From Alphaproteobacteria bacterium (GTDB lineage: Bacteria > Pseudomonadota > Alphaproteobacteria > Micavibrionales > Micavibrionaceae): a stretch of 64,000 nt of DNA. Below the pieces are notes generated by a model. The model was not told where the DNA came from. It did not search any database and saw only the letters and a program-made list of their open reading frames with translations. A program made the translations under genes and the position numbers. Numbering within the stretch: the first letter of the stretch is position 1; each line of letters begins with the position of its first letter. Positions 62,944-64,000 of this stretch are shown here, piece after piece. The stretch is from positions 142,621 through 206,620 of the forward strand of contig JAJFGU010000024.1 in the NCBI GenBank assembly GCA_021775955.1, written 5' to 3'.

Positions 62944-63157
62944 GCGGCCATCATTACAAAGTATTTGGAAGCGAGTAACAAGAAGTGGGAATTTTCACTT
63001 CTTCTTTCTCGGTTCGCTTTTTGCGGATTAGAGTTGGTTCTTGGACATCGTGAAACGGAAAGAAGAGATACGCAGGCAGCAGTGTCTTGTTTATGTATTG
63101 AACGCATAGAACAAAGACTTGCTTGCTTAAGTGTATCTCAGCTAACGCAGTATACGC

Positions 63158-63185
63158 ACGTTACATATAGCGATATATGTAACGT
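63158..63185 (+). other. perfect 12-bp hairpin with GCGA tetraloop in the rRNA leader
   Basis: ACGTTACATATA (63158-63169), GCGA loop, TATATGTAACGT (63174-63185), about 80 bases before 16S. A GNRA tetraloop on a perfect stem could be an RNA processing or antitermination structure. The rest of the leader (62779-63266) holds the promoters and terminator listed here; no gene is convincing in it. Confidence 0.6.
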
Positions 63186-63266
63186 TAATTTAACGCAAGC
63201 GGGTCTGAAAATACTTACTTTGTATTTTAAGACTTACTAATAGATTTCTTGAGATATGATGGATCT

Positions 63267-64000
<734 letters not shown>

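Noticed and set aside
62965..63240. 91-codon open frame before 16S rRNA
   Set aside because: Lies wholly in the rRNA leader between the promoter and mature 16S, has no ribosome site and no family resemblance.

Overview
The window comes from an alphaproteobacterium of moderate GC content. The evidence is independent and consistent. There is a circularly permuted, two-piece tmRNA gene next to an SspB-alpha adaptor. There is a GapR/DUF2312 protein, a DUF1489 protein, and a heme operon of the form hemC-hemD-mic60-hemY. The 5' half of a 16S rRNA gene runs off the right edge. A Micavibrio-like or Rhodospirillales-like lineage is possible, but that is inference and needs a 16S search.

Layout. 1-3.9 kb (minus strand): hflK-hflC-DUF2065-degP-like protease-miaA (partial), a membrane protein quality-control block. 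4-7.4 kb: mrp (apparently with a non-canonical start codon), a secreted peroxiredoxin-like protein, folA, folB and thyA. 7.4-9.2 kb: an intergenic repeat, a small phage-type protein, and a pair of HAD-fold paralogues of which one has lost the catalytic motif. 9.2-10.4 kb: permuted ssrA followed by sspB; the encoded tag carries an internal duplication of ANDNF. 10.4-13 kb: hydrolase, orphan ABC ATPase, CBS protein, tRNA-Arg(CCG).

13-31.2 kb (minus strand) is one operon of three very large surface-protein genes. The first encodes a roughly 4060-residue fibre with a pseudopilin-like N-terminus, tail-fibre and YadA-like repeats, a peptidase S74 intramolecular chaperone and a C-terminal membrane helix. 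Two paralogous secreted LamG-domain proteins follow. A roughly 109-bp palindromic repeat lies in frame inside the signal-peptide region of both LamG genes. This locus is the most unusual part of the window.

31.5-41 kb: ABC1 kinase-like protein, an orphan DotI/IcmL-like protein, gapR, an O-antigen-ligase-like protein with a TPR tail, acs, a pentapeptide-like protein, an EVE-domain protein and gpsA. 41-47.8 kb: tsaD divergent from hemC-hemD-mic60-hemY, then a rhomboid protease. 48-58.4 kb: two unknown proteins, then an exopolysaccharide cluster (Wzy-like, GT4, Wzz-like, two GT2, a large SLBB export protein). 58.5-62.8 kb: DUF1489, a Na/Pi cotransporter, and a zeta-toxin-like kinase with an unknown partner. 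62.8-64 kb: rRNA leader with two candidate promoters and strong hairpins, then 16S rRNA.

Short interspersed palindromic repeats occur between genes and, in two cases, inside genes. No transposase, integrase or CRISPR array was seen.
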